This document shows positions 9,027-19,898 of a stretch of DNA of 64,000 nt, piece by piece. The stretch comes from Candidatus Enterococcus courvalinii (GTDB lineage Bacteria; Bacillota; Bacilli; Lactobacillales; Enterococcaceae), in contig NZ_JAFLWI010000019.1 in assembly GCF_017315945.1 (NCBI RefSeq), positions 1-64,000 of the forward strand. Direction: 5' to 3'. The notes beneath the pieces were generated by a model. That model saw only the letters and a list, made by a program, of their open reading frames with translations. It was not told the origin of the DNA and made no database searches. Within the stretch, counting starts at the first letter, position 1. Every line of letters starts with the position of its first letter. The translations under genes were made by a program, and so were the position numbers.

Positions 9027-10751
9027 ATGGGAAGTAATGTTATCATCGGAATCGTCACTGCAATTATTATTGTAGCCATCGTCGTTTTTCTGGTTGGTTA
9101 TTTGCTAAAGAAAAAAAATCAAGACCGGTTGAATGCTTTGGAAAAACGCAAGGAAGAATTATTCGACTTGCCTGTGATAGAAGAAGTTGATGATGTAAAG
9201 AAGATGCATCTGGTTGGGCAAAGCCAAAATACTTTTCGTGAATGGAGTCAAAAATGGAACGACATATCTACCTCTTCATTTGCTGAGTTAGAAAGCCAAA
9301 TTTTTGAAGTTGAGAACCTCAATGAAAGTTTCCGATTTTTAAAAGGCAAGAAAGCTGTCCTAGTTGCTGAAACTACTATGGATAAAATGGAAAAAGAAGT
9401 TACTGAAATCCGTGATGGTCTAAAAGAATTACGCGAAACGGAAGAACGGAACTCTCTAGCTGTACAACAAGCTTTGGATGTCTATGAAGAATTGAAGAAA
9501 AAAGTCAATGAGGACGAAACCGAGTACGGTCCGGCAATCGCTGAGTTGCGTAAACAAATTAAGACAATTGAAGATGAATTCACTAAATTTGTAACGTTAA
9601 ATACCTCAGGTGATCCTGTCGAAGCCCGTGAAGTTTTGGATAACGCTGAAAAGCGAACGTATGAAGTTGAAGCTTGGATGAAAAAAGTGCCACCTTTATT
9701 CGAAGACTTGAACACAACTTTCCCAGAACAAATCGAAGAGATCAACGACACTTATACAAAGCTTTTGAAGGAAGAGTATGTTTTCCCAGAGGAAGATTTT
9801 GCGAACGATATTGCGCGTGTGAACAAACGAATTGAAAGTTCACTTGCGAATCTCGAAAAAACAGAGGTTGAAACGGTTGAAATTGAAAATCGTGAAACAG
9901 CTGATTTGATCGATTCGTTATATGATGTATTAGAAAGAGAAATGGAAGCAAAAGCGTATGTGATGAAAAACCAAGCAACGATTGATGAATATATCACACA
10001 TGCGACAAAAAACAATCGTCAATTATTGATTGAATTGGATCATACTTCTCAAAGCTATGCACTAAATCATAACGAAATTGGTCGAGTACGTGGTTTCCAA
10101 TCTGAAGTGGAAGAAATCGAGCGTCAAAATGCGCAGATGACACCACAAATTGAGAACCATGAGATTCCTTATTCTGAAGTACGGACTTTTTACAAGAATG
10201 TTTTCAAAGTATTGGAAGATATCGAGAGTCAGCAAATTGGAATCGATGACTCATTACATGAATTACGAAAAGGTGAAAAGATTGCGCAAGAAAAAATCGA
10301 TGTATTTGAATTTAAATTGCGTAGTTTGAAACGTTTTGTTGAAAAACAACGTTTGCCAGGCTTACCAAAAGATTATTTAGAGTTCTTCTATGTAGCAACT
10401 GACCGAATTGAAGAATTAAGTGTTGTTTTGAATAAAATCAGAATCAACATGGAAGAAGTCAATCGTTTAGTTGATCTTTGCGAAGAAGATTTGGAACTGC
10501 TAGATAAGAAAACCCATGACTTAGTAGATGCTGCTGCATTGACTGAACAAATGTTGCAATATGCAAATCGTTACCGTCATACTCATGCAGAAATCAAAGA
10601 AGCGATTGATAAGAGTTTTTATTTATTCAATAAAGAAAATCAATATCAAGAAGCTTTGGATGAAATCGGCACAGCACTCGAACGTGTGGAACCAGGAGCA
10701 TTTAAGCGAATTGAAGATTTTTACTTCAATAATCCTGACTTAGTTAGCTGA
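9027..10751 (+). CDS. ezrA: Septation ring formation regulator EzrA
   Basis: EzrA restrains FtsZ ring assembly and helps locate the division machinery. The 574-residue protein has a single N-terminal transmembrane helix (about residues 4-27, N-terminus outside). A long cytoplasmic stretch of spectrin-like coiled coil follows, rich in E, K, L and Q to the end. Length and topology match EzrA. TATAAT at 8915-8920 marks the likely promoter, with a leader of roughly 100 bases. The GGAGG site fixes the start. Confidence 0.95.
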   Translation: MGSNVIIGIVTAIIIVAIVVFLVGYLLKKKNQDRLNALEKRKEELFDLPVIEEVDDVKKMHLVGQSQNTFREWSQKWNDISTSSFAELESQIFEVENLNESFRFLKGKKAVLVAETTMDKMEKEVTEIRDGLKELRETEERNSLAVQQALDVYEELKKKVNEDETEYGPAIAELRKQIKTIEDEFTKFVTLNTSGDPVEAREVLDNAEKRTYEVEAWMKKVPPLFEDLNTTFPEQIEEINDTYTKLLKEEYVFPEEDFANDIARVNKRIESSLANLEKTEVETVEIENRETADLIDSLYDVLEREMEAKAYVMKNQATIDEYITHATKNNRQLLIELDHTSQSYALNHNEIGRVRGFQSEVEEIERQNAQMTPQIENHEIPYSEVRTFYKNVFKVLEDIESQQIGIDDSLHELRKGEKIAQEKIDVFEFKLRSLKRFVEKQRLPGLPKDYLEFFYVATDRIEELSVVLNKIRINMEEVNRLVDLCEEDLELLDKKTHDLVDAAALTEQMLQYANRYRHTHAEIKEAIDKSFYLFNKENQYQEALDEIGTALERVEPGAFKRIEDFYFNNPDLVS

Positions 10752-10777
10752 TGCTTAATTTGCAGAATCAACAATAA

Positions 10778-10816
10778 AGAAAGAAAGTGGGAAGTGATCC
10801 TACTTTCTTTTTTTTA
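10778..10816 (+). terminator. Terminator after ezrA
   Basis: AAAGAAAGT pairs with ACTTTCTTT and is followed by a T-run. Confidence 0.8.
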
Positions 10817-10869
10817 TGTGCTTTGTGAAAGAACATGACCTTTGGAATTTTTTGATGAGGCCATTACGT

Positions 10870-11060
10870 TTTGTCAGTTTCTCATTATTTTTTCGGAGCT
10901 GGCTGCTTGAAACCACAACCTTTTTCCTCGGTGCTCAAGAAGTAACTCCTTCCAAATAAATCCAAATTTCACAAAAATTTGAGAAACAATTTCTGGCAAT
11001 TTGTTCTTATTTATTGGAGTTGGACACTTCTTTCACAACCTTTTTCACGGTGTTCTCCAA
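10870..11060. repeat. Left inverted-repeat block flanking the desulfurase-thiI pair
   Basis: The reverse complement of this block aligns over about 180 bases with 13611-13795. Shared landmarks are AAAAAGGTTGTG (twice), AATTGCCAGAAATTG, TCTCAAATTTTTGTG and GGAGTTACTTCTTGA. Within 10870-11165 the motif also recurs as about three degenerate direct units spaced near 120 bases. It contains no supported gene. Confidence 0.75.
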
Positions 11061-11239
11061 GCAGCTTCTTCGGCAATGAGGCCTCTTTTCATAAAAATAT
11101 GGAAAACTATTTTTAGAAAAGTATTCTTATTGCTTGAAGCTAACCGCTTGGAGCCACATCCTCTTATGAAAAAGAATTGTTGAAAGCATATAGGACAACC
11201 GTTATAATAGAAAAGAATTTCAAAAAAGAGGGGTTTCTT

Positions 11240-12382
11240 ATGATATATTTTGACAATAGCGCGACAACCCCAATTTTTCCGCAAAGTTTAGATGCCTATG
11301 TGAAGACAAGTCAGCGGATTATTGGGAATCCATCAAGTTTACATGACTTGGGTAACCAAGCCAATCGTTTATTACAACAGGCAAGAAAGCAGATTGCTGA
11401 GCTTATTGGCGCAACTGCAGAAGAAATTTATTTTACCTCAGGTGGGACAGAAGGCGATAATTGGGTCTTGAAAGGTACAATGATTGAGAAACGTGAATAC
11501 GGTAATCATTTGATTATTTCTGGAATCGAACATCCTGCAGTGAGCGAAACTGCCGAGCAACTAAAAGAACTAGGACTGGAAGTCAGTATTGCACCTGTGG
11601 ATAAAAATGGTTTCGTGATTGTAGAAGAGCTGAAGAAATTAGTTCGTAAAGAAACCATTTTGATTTCAATCATGGGTGTTAATAATGAAGTTGGTTCTAT
11701 TCAACCAATTCAAGAAATCAGTGAATTTTTAACAGACTATCCAAAAATCCATTTTCATGTTGATGCCGTGCAAGCAATTGGGAAGGTTCCAACTGACCAA
11801 TGGCTGACTGAACGTGTTGATTTTGCAACATTCTCTGCGCATAAATTTCATGGACCTCGTGGAATTGGTTTCATCTACTGGAAAAAAGGTCGTCGTTTAG
11901 CACCTTTACTAACTGGCGGAGGGCAAGAAAACAATCAACGAAGTGGAACGGAGAATGTTCCTGCAATCGTCGCAATGGCAAAAGCATTACGCCTTTCTTT
12001 AGATACAAAAGCACGAAAACCTGAGCATACACAAAATCTTAAAACGGCATTGATCGGCGCGCTGAAAACATACGACAAGGTGACGATTTTTTCTGAAGGA
12101 GAAAATTATGCACCACATATTTTATGTTTTTCATTAAAAGGCATTCGCGGTGAAGTGCTTGTACATGCGTTAGAAGAAAAACAAATCTTTATTTCAACAA
12201 CGAGTGCTTGCTCTTCTCGCAAACACATGGCTAGCAGTACGTTACATGCGATGCATGTGCCTCATGATTTGGCGACATCTGCTGTCCGGATTAGTTTAGA
12301 TGAAAGTAATTCAATGGCTGAAGTAGAACAGTTTATGATTATTTTTAAACAACTTTATCAAAAGTTCTCAGCTATTAATTAA
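11240..12382 (+). CDS. Cysteine desulfurase (NifS/IscS class), partner of ThiI
   Basis: This PLP enzyme takes sulfur from cysteine as an enzyme persulfide. Lys202 in SAHKFHGPRG is the PLP lysine and Cys324 in TTSACSSRK is the active-site cysteine. The 380-residue length is usual. An upstream in-frame start at 11177 lacks a ribosome binding site, while ATG 11240 follows GAGGGG and gives MIYFDNSATT, the standard N-terminus. thiI follows after 16 bases, the arrangement seen with NifZ/YrvO-type desulfurases that feed ThiI for 4-thiouridine in tRNA. The pair is bracketed by inverted repeats. Confidence 0.92.
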   Translation: MIYFDNSATTPIFPQSLDAYVKTSQRIIGNPSSLHDLGNQANRLLQQARKQIAELIGATAEEIYFTSGGTEGDNWVLKGTMIEKREYGNHLIISGIEHPAVSETAEQLKELGLEVSIAPVDKNGFVIVEELKKLVRKETILISIMGVNNEVGSIQPIQEISEFLTDYPKIHFHVDAVQAIGKVPTDQWLTERVDFATFSAHKFHGPRGIGFIYWKKGRRLAPLLTGGGQENNQRSGTENVPAIVAMAKALRLSLDTKARKPEHTQNLKTALIGALKTYDKVTIFSEGENYAPHILCFSLKGIRGEVLVHALEEKQIFISTTSACSSRKHMASSTLHAMHVPHDLATSAVRISLDESNSMAEVEQFMIIFKQLYQKFSAIN

Positions 12383-12398
12383 ATGAAGGAGTGTTCCT

Positions 12399-13610
12399 GT
12401 GAAATATAGTGAAATTATGGTTCGCTACGGCGAGCTATCGACAAAAGGAAAAAATCGCAAAACGTTTATTATGCAATTGGCACAAAATGTACGTCAAGCG
12501 TTAAAAGAGTTCCCAGAAATCAAAATTCATGCAGATCGTGATCGTATGCATTTGTTATTAAATGGTGCAGATGGTCAGTTGGTTATACCCAAACTGGCAA
12601 AAATTTTCGGTATTCAAAATTTTTCACCAAGTATTCGTGTAGAAAAAGATGTTCAAGTCTTAAAAGATAGTGTTCAAGCAATCATGAAAGAAATTTATAC
12701 GGGGGAACAAACATTTAAAATTATTGCCAAACGTAGTGACCATGATTTTGAATTAACCAGTAATGAATTGAACCAAACATTGGGAAATGCTGTATTTGAT
12801 ATTTTTCCAGAAATCAACGTTCAAATGAAAAAACCAGACATTCCATTACGTGTGGAAATTCGTCGCGATGGTGCCTACCTTTCTTATGAGACAATCAAAG
12901 GTGCGGGTGGGTTACCTGTTGGAACGAGTGGAAAAGGGATGTTGATGTTATCTGGTGGGATTGATTCACCTGTTGCAGGCTATTATGCCATGAAACGTGG
13001 TGTCGAAATTGAAGCCGTTCATTTCGCTAGTCCGCCTTATACAAGTGAGCAAGCATTACAAAAAGCCAAGGATTTAACTGCCAAGTTAGCACCATATGTG
13101 GGAACGATTCAGTTTATTGAAGTACCATTTACAGAAATTCAAGAAGAAATTAAAAAATCAGTCCCACAAGGATACTGGATGACGATTACCCGTCGGATGA
13201 TGTTACGATTAACAGATGAAATTCGTCGTATTCGTCATGGATTGGTTATTTTAAATGGCGAATCATTAGGCCAAGTGGCATCTCAAACATTGCAAAGTAT
13301 GGTGGCAATCAATGAAGTAACAAATACACCGATTATTCGTCCTGTGGCAACAATGGACAAACTAGAAATTATCGAAGTTGCTGAAAAAATCGATACATTT
13401 GAGTTATCCATTCAGCCATTTGAAGATTGCTGTACTATATTTGCACCACCACAGCCAAAAACGCGTCCCAACTTGGATAAAGTTCATCAGTATGAAGAAC
13501 GCTTAGCGATTGATGAAATGATCGAGCGTGCGTTGGCAGGTTTGAAAATCGAGGCAATTGGTGTGGATGCTGTTCAGGAACAAGAAGAGGAATTTGCTGA
13601 TTTGTTGTAA
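12399..13610 (+). CDS. thiI: tRNA 4-thiouridine synthase ThiI
   Basis: ThiI adenylates tRNA U8 and transfers sulfur to give 4-thiouridine. It may also supply sulfur for thiazole synthesis. The order is an N-terminal ferredoxin-like domain, a THUMP domain (about 60-165) and a PP-loop ATPase with SGGIDS at 185-190. At 403 residues it lacks the C-terminal rhodanese domain, as usual in Firmicutes. The start is GTG, preceded by AAGGAG. It is co-transcribed with the upstream desulfurase. Confidence 0.95.
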   Translation: MKYSEIMVRYGELSTKGKNRKTFIMQLAQNVRQALKEFPEIKIHADRDRMHLLLNGADGQLVIPKLAKIFGIQNFSPSIRVEKDVQVLKDSVQAIMKEIYTGEQTFKIIAKRSDHDFELTSNELNQTLGNAVFDIFPEINVQMKKPDIPLRVEIRRDGAYLSYETIKGAGGLPVGTSGKGMLMLSGGIDSPVAGYYAMKRGVEIEAVHFASPPYTSEQALQKAKDLTAKLAPYVGTIQFIEVPFTEIQEEIKKSVPQGYWMTITRRMMLRLTDEIRRIRHGLVILNGESLGQVASQTLQSMVAINEVTNTPIIRPVATMDKLEIIEVAEKIDTFELSIQPFEDCCTIFAPPQPKTRPNLDKVHQYEERLAIDEMIERALAGLKIEAIGVDAVQEQEEEFADLL

Positions 13611-13795
13611 AAGGTTGTGAAAGAAGTGTTCAGCTCTGATAAATAAGAAAAAATTGCCAGAAATTGCTTCTCAAATTTTTGTGCAATTTGGGCTTATTTT
13701 GAAGGAGTTACTTCTTGAACACCGAGAAAAAGGTTGTGGCGCAAAACGGTTCAGCTCCGAAAGAATAAGGAGCAACTGACAAAAATAGCTTTTCA
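13611..13795. repeat. Right inverted-repeat block flanking the desulfurase-thiI pair
   Basis: The block starts at the thiI stop codon and matches the reverse complement of 10870-11060, so the two-gene operon sits inside an imperfect inverted repeat. No gene or rho-independent terminator is obvious within it; a terminator follows at 13907. Confidence 0.75.
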
Positions 13796-13906
13796 TCTTT
13801 TAAAGTGAATACAAGCTATATGGAGGAGTCGCTTTGGAAGTAAACGACACGAGCAAATATCACTTAAGAAATGCCAAAGTACGCAATAATTAATTGAATT
13901 AGCTAG

Positions 13907-13945
13907 AAAAGCAAAGGATAATTTTTATTGTTCTTTGCTTTTTTC
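13907..13945 (+). terminator. Terminator ahead of rex
   Basis: AAAAGCAAAG pairs with CTTTGCTTTT and is followed by TT. It may end the thiI transcript. Confidence 0.75.
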
Positions 13946-13959
13946 ATTGACATGAATGC

Positions 13960-13988
13960 TTGTTCCAACGTTTCAAACATGATACACT
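13960..13988 (+). promoter_or_regulatory. rex promoter
   Basis: TTGTTC and TACACT are separated by 17 bases, about 35 bases ahead of the rex start codon. Confidence 0.55.
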
Positions 13989-14022
13989 AAATATGTGAAA
14001 ATATGAACAAGGAGCTTTGAAC

Positions 14023-14676
14023 ATGCGAGAGTTGAAAAAATCTGAAACGTTACCAAAAGCAACAGCAAAACGTTTACCGTTATACTTACGTTACTTAAAG
14101 ATGTTGGATGATTCAGGAATCGTTCGCATCAAATCAAAAGAATTTAGTGAGATTACGCAAGTACCGCCTGCAACGATTCGAAGAGATTTTTCACATCTTG
14201 GTGAGTTGGGAAGAAGTGGTTATGGGTATGATGTTCCTTTCCTGATCGAAGTTTTTAATAGTATTTTAAATACCCGCGAAGAAAAAAGAATCGCGTTAGT
14301 GGGTTATGGAAATTTAGGTAAAGCTTTACGACATAACAATTTTCGCCGAAATGATAATTTAAATATTGTTTGTGTGTTTGATAATGATCCTGAACTGATT
14401 GGCAGAGAAATAGATGGCTTGACGATCTATCCAATTGAACGTTTTGCCGAAATTTCAAAAGAAATGCAAGTCAGCGTTGCGATCTCTACAGTACCTAGCA
14501 AGTACTCACAGTCAGCTGTTGATGAAATTGTCAAAAGTGAAGTTACAGCTATCTTAAATTTTGCACCTGACCGAGTGATTGTGCCGGAGCATGTCAATGT
14601 TCAGTACATTGACTTAACAACAGAGCTACAAACGCTGATTTATTTTGACGAAAATTATTCGACTGTTTTCTCTTAA
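14023..14676 (+). CDS. rex: Redox-sensing transcriptional repressor Rex
   Basis: Rex senses the NADH/NAD+ ratio and represses fermentation and respiration genes when NADH is low. A winged-helix domain (residues 1-80, with PPATIRRDFSHLGELGRSGYGY) precedes a Rossmann domain with GYGNLG at 94-99. A C-terminal helix completes the domain-swapped dimer. ATG 14023 is preferred over TTG 14017 because it lies eight bases from AAGGAG. The 217-residue length is usual. Confidence 0.95.
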   Translation: MRELKKSETLPKATAKRLPLYLRYLKMLDDSGIVRIKSKEFSEITQVPPATIRRDFSHLGELGRSGYGYDVPFLIEVFNSILNTREEKRIALVGYGNLGKALRHNNFRRNDNLNIVCVFDNDPELIGREIDGLTIYPIERFAEISKEMQVSVAISTVPSKYSQSAVDEIVKSEVTAILNFAPDRVIVPEHVNVQYIDLTTELQTLIYFDENYSTVFS

Positions 14677-14700
14677 ACGTTGACTAAGAATAAAGTGTAG

Positions 14701-14729
14701 TTGACACATAAAAAAAAGGAATGTAGAAT
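14701..14729 (+). promoter_or_regulatory. Promoter of the valS T-box leader
   Basis: TTGACA and TAGAAT are spaced by 17 bases, just ahead of the T-box leader. Confidence 0.8.
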
Positions 14730-14734
14730 GAATC

Positions 14735-15000
14735 ATGACGTTGATCAAGAGGAGTAACTAGTGATTTATTTTTTAGAGAGAGAGCGAATAGCTGAAACGT
14801 TCTTAATAATAGCTGGTGAAGGTAGCTTGGAAGTCTTTGTCTTGAATCTCATTGTGCTAGTCAGTGAGGGAGTAGAGATAAACGGGTCGTGATCGTTAAC
14901 TCACTTGAGAGGTAGTAGCAAAACTTGCTAGTACAAATTAGGTGGTACCGCGTAAATTATACGTCCTAAAATACGAAAGTATTTTAGGACTTTTTTTATT
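14735..15000 (+). promoter_or_regulatory. T-box riboswitch controlling valS
   Basis: The leader contains a GA-rich stem I region and the conserved T-box AGGTGGTACCGCG at 14940-14952. A terminator follows (GTCCTAAAATAC paired with GTATTTTAGGAC, then T-run, 14965-14998). Uncharged tRNA pairing with the T-box would favour the antiterminator. I assign tRNA-Val from the downstream gene; I did not fix the specifier codon. Confidence 0.92.
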
Positions 15001-15017
15001 TTAAAGGAGGAAACAGG

Positions 15018-17663
15018 ATGACGGAAGAAAAAAATTTATCAACAAAATATAATCCGCAAGAAGTTGAAGCTGGCCGCTATCAAAACTGGTTAGACCAAGA
15101 TTTATTCAAACCAAGTGGCGATAAGAAAGCGAAACCTTACTCAATTGTTATTCCACCACCAAATGTAACTGGTAAATTACATTTAGGTCATGCTTGGGAT
15201 ACAACATTACAAGATATGCTGATTCGCCAAAAGAGAATGCAAGGTTTCGATACATTATGGTTACCAGGAATGGACCACGCAGGTATTGCGACTCAAGCAA
15301 AAGTAGAAGAAAAACTTCGTGAACAAGGAATCTCTCGTTATGATTTAGGTCGTGAGAAATTTATCGATCAAGTTTGGGATTGGAAAGAAGAATATGCTAG
15401 CCATATTCGTGAACAATGGGCAACAATGGGCTTGTCTTTAGACTATAGCCGTGAACGTTTTACTTTAGATGATGGCTTGTCAGAAGCTGTCCGTAAAGTG
15501 TTCGTGACTTTATATGAAAAAGATCTGATTTACCGTGGTGAGTATATCATCAACTGGGATCCACAAGCGCGAACAGCGTTATCTGATATTGAAGTAATCC
15601 ACAAGGACATCGAAGGTGCATTTTACCATATGAGCTATGAACTAGCAGATGGTTCTGGTGTCGTTGAGATTGCAACAACGCGTCCAGAAACAATGCTTGG
15701 GGACACTGCAGTGGCTGTTCACCCAGATGACGAACGTTATCAAGATTTGATTGGCAAAACGGTTATCTTACCATTAGTCAACAAAGAAATTCCGGTAGTT
15801 GCGGATACGTATGTTGATATGGAATTTGGAACAGGTGTTGTTAAAATTACACCAGCACATGACCCAAATGACTTCGAGGTTGGTAATCGTCATGACTTGC
15901 CTCGCGTCAATGTAATGAATGAAGACGGAACAATGAATGAATTAGCTGGAAAATATGCTGGTATGGATCGTTTTGAAGCAAGAAAAGCCGTTGTCAATGA
16001 CCTAAAAGAAATCGGTCGTTTAATCAAAATTGATACCATGACGCATAGTGTCGGTCATTCTGAACGTACAGGGGTGGTTGTTGAACCTCGCTTATCCACA
16101 CAGTGGTTTGTTAAAATGCAACCACTTGCTCAAAAAGCAATAGAAAATCAAGAAACAGATAACGCGGTGGAATTTTTCCCACCACGTTTTGACCAAACCT
16201 TCTTGCGTTGGATGGACAATGTGCACGACTGGGTTATCTCTCGTCAATTATGGTGGGGACATCAAATTCCTGCTTGGTATCATAAAGAAACTGGTGAAAT
16301 GTATGTTGGAATGGAAGCCCCTGCAGATAGCGAAAACTGGGTACAGGATCCAGATGTTTTAGATACATGGTTTAGCTCTGCATTATGGCCGTTTTCAACA
16401 ATGGGCTGGCCGGATACAGACAGCGAAGACTATAAACGTTATTTCCCAACAAGTACATTGGTGACTGGCTACGATATTATTTTCTTCTGGGTTAGTCGAA
16501 TGATTTTCCAAAGTCTCGAATTCACTGGGGAACGACCATTTGATAACGTCTTGATTCATGGATTGATTCGGGCAGAAGATGGTCGCAAGATGAGTAAATC
16601 GCTGGGTAACGGAATTGATCCAATGGAAGTGATTGAAAAATATGGTGCTGATGCACTTCGTTGGTTCTTATCAAATGGTTCTGCACCAGGACAAGATATG
16701 CGTTTCAGTTATGAAAAAATGGATGCTGCTTGGAACTTTATCAATAAAATTTGGAATGCTTCACGTTTTGTTATCATGAATGTGGAAGGCATGACTGTTA
16801 CCGATATTGATCTAACTGGTGAAAAATCAGTTGCTGATCGTTGGATCTTGACACGTTTAAATGAAACAGTTGCTAAAGTAACAGATTTATTTGACCACTT
16901 TGAATTTGGTGAAGCAGGTCGTCAATTGTATAACTTCATTTGGGATGATTTTTGTGATTGGTATATCGAAATGAGTAAAGAAGTTCTTTACGGGGATGAT
17001 GTGGATTCAAAACAAACGACACGTAGTATCTTAGTCCACACCTTAGATCAAATTTTACGTCTGTTGCATCCGATCATGCCGTTTGTAACGGAAGAAATTT
17101 GGCAACATATCCCACACGAAGGTACTTCATTGGTTGTGGCGGAATATCCTGTTGTTCGTCCAGAATTTGATGATGAAACAGCTTCAAAAGGAATGGAAGT
17201 CCTAAAAGAGTTGATTCGTGCAGTACGTAATATTCGTTCAGAAGTGAATACACCGTTATCAAAACCAATCACTTTATTGATTAAGACGACTGATCCAAAA
17301 ATTGATCAATTCTTGGTTGAAAATACCAATTATATTGAGCGTTTCTGTAATCCGGAAGAATTAGTTATTTCCAGTGAGATTACTGCACCAGATTTAGCAA
17401 TGTCGGCCGTCTTAACAGGGGCTGAAATTTTCTTACCATTGGCTGGATTAATCAATATTGAAGAAGAAATCAAGCGTCTTGAAAAAGAACTAGCTAAATG
17501 GACAGGTGAAGTAAAACGAGTTCAAGGAAAACTTGGCAATGAGCGTTTTGTATCCAATGCACCGGATGATGTTGTTGAGGCAGAACGTGCAAAAGAAAAA
17601 GATTATTTAGAAAAACAAGCTGCTGTAAAGGATCGTATTGAAAGTTTGCGTACGATTGGCTAA
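15018..17663 (+). CDS. valS: Valyl-tRNA synthetase
   Basis: This class I aminoacyl-tRNA synthetase charges tRNA-Val. HLGH (55-58, the HIGH motif) and KMSKS (about 524-528) are present. The editing domain lies between, with [17 protein letters not shown] near 220. The end is the typical valine-enzyme coiled coil ([15 protein letters not shown] onwards). The length of 881 residues is standard. AAAGGAGG precedes the ATG. Expression is governed by the T-box leader immediately upstream. Confidence 0.97.
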   Translation: MTEEKNLSTKYNPQEVEAGRYQNWLDQDLFKPSGDKKAKPYSIVIPPPNVTGKLHLGHAWDTTLQDMLIRQKRMQGFDTLWLPGMDHAGIATQAKVEEKLREQGISRYDLGREKFIDQVWDWKEEYASHIREQWATMGLSLDYSRERFTLDDGLSEAVRKVFVTLYEKDLIYRGEYIINWDPQARTALSDIEVIHKDIEGAFYHMSYELADGSGVVEIATTRPETMLGDTAVAVHPDDERYQDLIGKTVILPLVNKEIPVVADTYVDMEFGTGVVKITPAHDPNDFEVGNRHDLPRVNVMNEDGTMNELAGKYAGMDRFEARKAVVNDLKEIGRLIKIDTMTHSVGHSERTGVVVEPRLSTQWFVKMQPLAQKAIENQETDNAVEFFPPRFDQTFLRWMDNVHDWVISRQLWWGHQIPAWYHKETGEMYVGMEAPADSENWVQDPDVLDTWFSSALWPFSTMGWPDTDSEDYKRYFPTSTLVTGYDIIFFWVSRMIFQSLEFTGERPFDNVLIHGLIRAEDGRKMSKSLGNGIDPMEVIEKYGADALRWFLSNGSAPGQDMRFSYEKMDAAWNFINKIWNASRFVIMNVEGMTVTDIDLTGEKSVADRWILTRLNETVAKVTDLFDHFEFGEAGRQLYNFIWDDFCDWYIEMSKEVLYGDDVDSKQTTRSILVHTLDQILRLLHPIMPFVTEEIWQHIPHEGTSLVVAEYPVVRPEFDDETASKGMEVLKELIRAVRNIRSEVNTPLSKPITLLIKTTDPKIDQFLVENTNYIERFCNPEELVISSEITAPDLAMSAVLTGAEIFLPLAGLINIEEEIKRLEKELAKWTGEVKRVQGKLGNERFVSNAPDDVVEAERAKEKDYLEKQAAVKDRIESLRTIG

Positions 17664-17703
17664 ACGGTGAAAAAATTGTTTAAAAAAAGAAGATTCAAGA
17701 AGA

Positions 17704-17738
17704 GAGAAGACCAGAAATTTTTGGTCTTCTTTTTTTGG
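17704..17738 (+). terminator. Terminator after valS
   Basis: AGAAGACCAGAAA pairs with TTTTTGGTCTTCT and is followed by T-rich sequence. Confidence 0.85.
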
Positions 17739-17890
17739 AGGATAACCAAGAAATATTTTAACCTTTTATCAGAAGCTCCTATAGTAGAAGGAAGAAGGCG
17801 ATTTTGAATGATTTTTCAGTTTTCTTTAAGTGGAACTCTTCTATCATTCTTTCTTTTTGCTATAATGAAAGAGAAATGGGGGCATTGTTG

Positions 17891-19204
17891 ATGACAATTG
17901 AAGAAGCAATTGCTTGGATCCATAGTCGATTACCTTTTGGCTCACGTCCAGGTTTAGATCGCGTAAATGCATTATTGGAAGTCGTTGATCACCCAGAAAA
18001 AAAAATCAAAACAATTCATATTGCTGGGACCAATGGCAAGGGTTCAACTGTAACGTACTTGCGTTGTTTGTTAGAAGAAGCAGGATTAACAGTAGGAACC
18101 TTTACCTCGCCTTATATTGAAACATTTAATGAACGAATTTCGATCAATGGGAAAGAAATTCCTGATGAAGAATTGATCCAATTAGTGGAAAAATATCAGC
18201 CATTGGTTGAACATCTTGATAAATTTGAAGTAGTTGCTGGTATTACGGAGTTTGAGACTTTGACGGCAATGGCATTTGATTATTTTTTAGAAAAACAAGT
18301 TGATGTTGCAATTATTGAAGTCGGCTTGGGCGGCTTGTTGGATTCAACCAATGTTGTCGAACCAATACTGACAGCAATCACAACGATTGGACTGGATCAC
18401 ACCGAGATTCTTGGCAAAACACTAGAAGAAATTGCAGCACAAAAAGCAGGAATCATTAAGCAGGGTGTACCTGTTGTAACTGGAAAAATCGAACCAAATG
18501 CACTAGAAGTGATTAATAAGATAGCCAAAAATAAAAATGCAAAACATTATTTATTTGGTGAAGACTATCAAGTGGCTTATCAACATCCAGCTAAAAATTG
18601 GGGGGAGATTTTTGACTTTTATAATGAAGCTGGGAAAATGGTTGGTTTAAGTACAAGTATGTTGGGCCAGCATCAAGTAGAAAACGCAGGTGTTGCCATT
18701 GAAGTGTACGCTCTTTTTTGCCAAACGGAAAAGTTACCGTTTCGTGAAAAAGAAGTCAAAAATGGATTGAAGCAAGCACACTGGCCTGGGAGAATGGAGC
18801 GATTAAGCAAAGAACCACTAGTTATTTTAGATGGCGCGCATAATACGCATGCAGTGAAACGATTAGTTCAAAATATGAAAAAAGAGTTTTCTGGCTATCG
18901 GATCAATATTTTGTTTTCGGCATTAACTACGAAAAATGTGAATAGCATGTTGCAACAATTACAGGAAATTCCTAATGCCCATATTTATCTCACCACATTT
19001 GAGTATCCGAAAGCAATCGAGTTAGATCAAGTAGCAGATTTAGCCAATCAAAAAGTATCAATCGTTTCACTTTGGCAATTTGGATTAGCCGAAATTTTAG
19101 AAAAAATGACAGACGAAGATGTATTGCTAGTAACAGGTTCTCTTTACTTTATTTCAGAAGTTCGTAAACTATTAGTTGAATTAGGAGGAAATGATGAAGG
19201 TTAA
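17891..19204 (+). CDS. folC: Folylpolyglutamate synthase / dihydrofolate synthase
   Basis: FolC adds glutamate to folates and can form dihydrofolate from dihydropteroate. The P-loop GTNGKGST is near residue 51, with the ligase motif HTEILG further on and the C-terminal domain beginning near 300. The reading frame is open back to 17804, but a TATAAT at 17859-17864 places transcription start after that point. ATG 17891, behind GGGGG, is therefore the supported start. It overlaps the next HAD gene, indicating coupling. Confidence 0.93.
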   Translation: MTIEEAIAWIHSRLPFGSRPGLDRVNALLEVVDHPEKKIKTIHIAGTNGKGSTVTYLRCLLEEAGLTVGTFTSPYIETFNERISINGKEIPDEELIQLVEKYQPLVEHLDKFEVVAGITEFETLTAMAFDYFLEKQVDVAIIEVGLGGLLDSTNVVEPILTAITTIGLDHTEILGKTLEEIAAQKAGIIKQGVPVVTGKIEPNALEVINKIAKNKNAKHYLFGEDYQVAYQHPAKNWGEIFDFYNEAGKMVGLSTSMLGQHQVENAGVAIEVYALFCQTEKLPFREKEVKNGLKQAHWPGRMERLSKEPLVILDGAHNTHAVKRLVQNMKKEFSGYRINILFSALTTKNVNSMLQQLQEIPNAHIYLTTFEYPKAIELDQVADLANQKVSIVSLWQFGLAEILEKMTDEDVLLVTGSLYFISEVRKLLVELGGNDEG

Positions 19205-19844
19205 TGCAGTGATTTTTGATATGGATGGCTTATTGTTTGATACAGAAATGGTTTATTATGAGGCAACTCAGATGGTAGCTGACCAAATGGGATTCCCATA
19301 CGATAAAGAGTTTTATTTACGCTTTTTAGGTGTTTCAGATGAAGAAGTTTGGGCAAATTATCATGAGATTTTTGCTGAGTATGGTCGAGAAACGGTTCAG
19401 CGATTTATTGACGAGTCTTTCCAAGAAACGCTCACTCGTTTTGCCTCAGGAAATGTTCAACTAAAGCCTGGTGTAATGGAACTGCTGGATTTCTTGGATA
19501 AACAGGAAATTCCTAAAGTCGTTGCTTCTAGCAATCAGCGAAAAGTGATCGAACTCTTGTTAGAAAAAAATGATTTATTGACTCGCTTTGATACGATCGT
19601 TTCTGCTGAAAATGTGAAACGCGCAAAACCAGATCCAGAAATCTTTTTATTAGCGCAACAAAAGTTAGGAACCGCTAAAGAAAATACCTTGATTTTAGAA
19701 GATTCGCAAAATGGGATTTTAGCAGCAGAAGCAGCAGAAATACCTGTGATTATGGTACCCGATTTACTGCAGCCATCTGCTGAACTTGCAGATAAAACAG
19801 TTGCTGTAGTCTCTTCGTTACATGAAATTCCAACATTTATTTGA
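19191..19844 (+). CDS. HAD-family hydrolase, beta-phosphoglucomutase-like
   Basis: The 217-residue protein starts with motif I, FDMDGLLFDTE. It has a helical C1 cap, motif II VASSNQ (near 108) and the late motifs KRAKPDPEIF and LEDSQNG. This is the pattern of phosphatases and phosphomutases acting on sugar phosphates. The substrate is not evident. It overlaps folC by 14 bases and has a GGAGG site inside the folC end, so the two are translationally coupled. Confidence 0.88.
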   Translation: MMKVNAVIFDMDGLLFDTEMVYYEATQMVADQMGFPYDKEFYLRFLGVSDEEVWANYHEIFAEYGRETVQRFIDESFQETLTRFASGNVQLKPGVMELLDFLDKQEIPKVVASSNQRKVIELLLEKNDLLTRFDTIVSAENVKRAKPDPEIFLLAQQKLGTAKENTLILEDSQNGILAAEAAEIPVIMVPDLLQPSAELADKTVAVVSSLHEIPTFI

Positions 19845-19898
19845 TAAAAAACACCTCTTTTTTCGTAGCTTATAGTGAACGGAATAGGAGGTTTTTTT

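Noticed and set aside
11045-11284. 79-codon minus-strand frame in the repeat region ahead of the desulfurase gene
   Set aside because: It crosses the desulfurase start and repeat units, has no ribosome binding site and no family resemblance.
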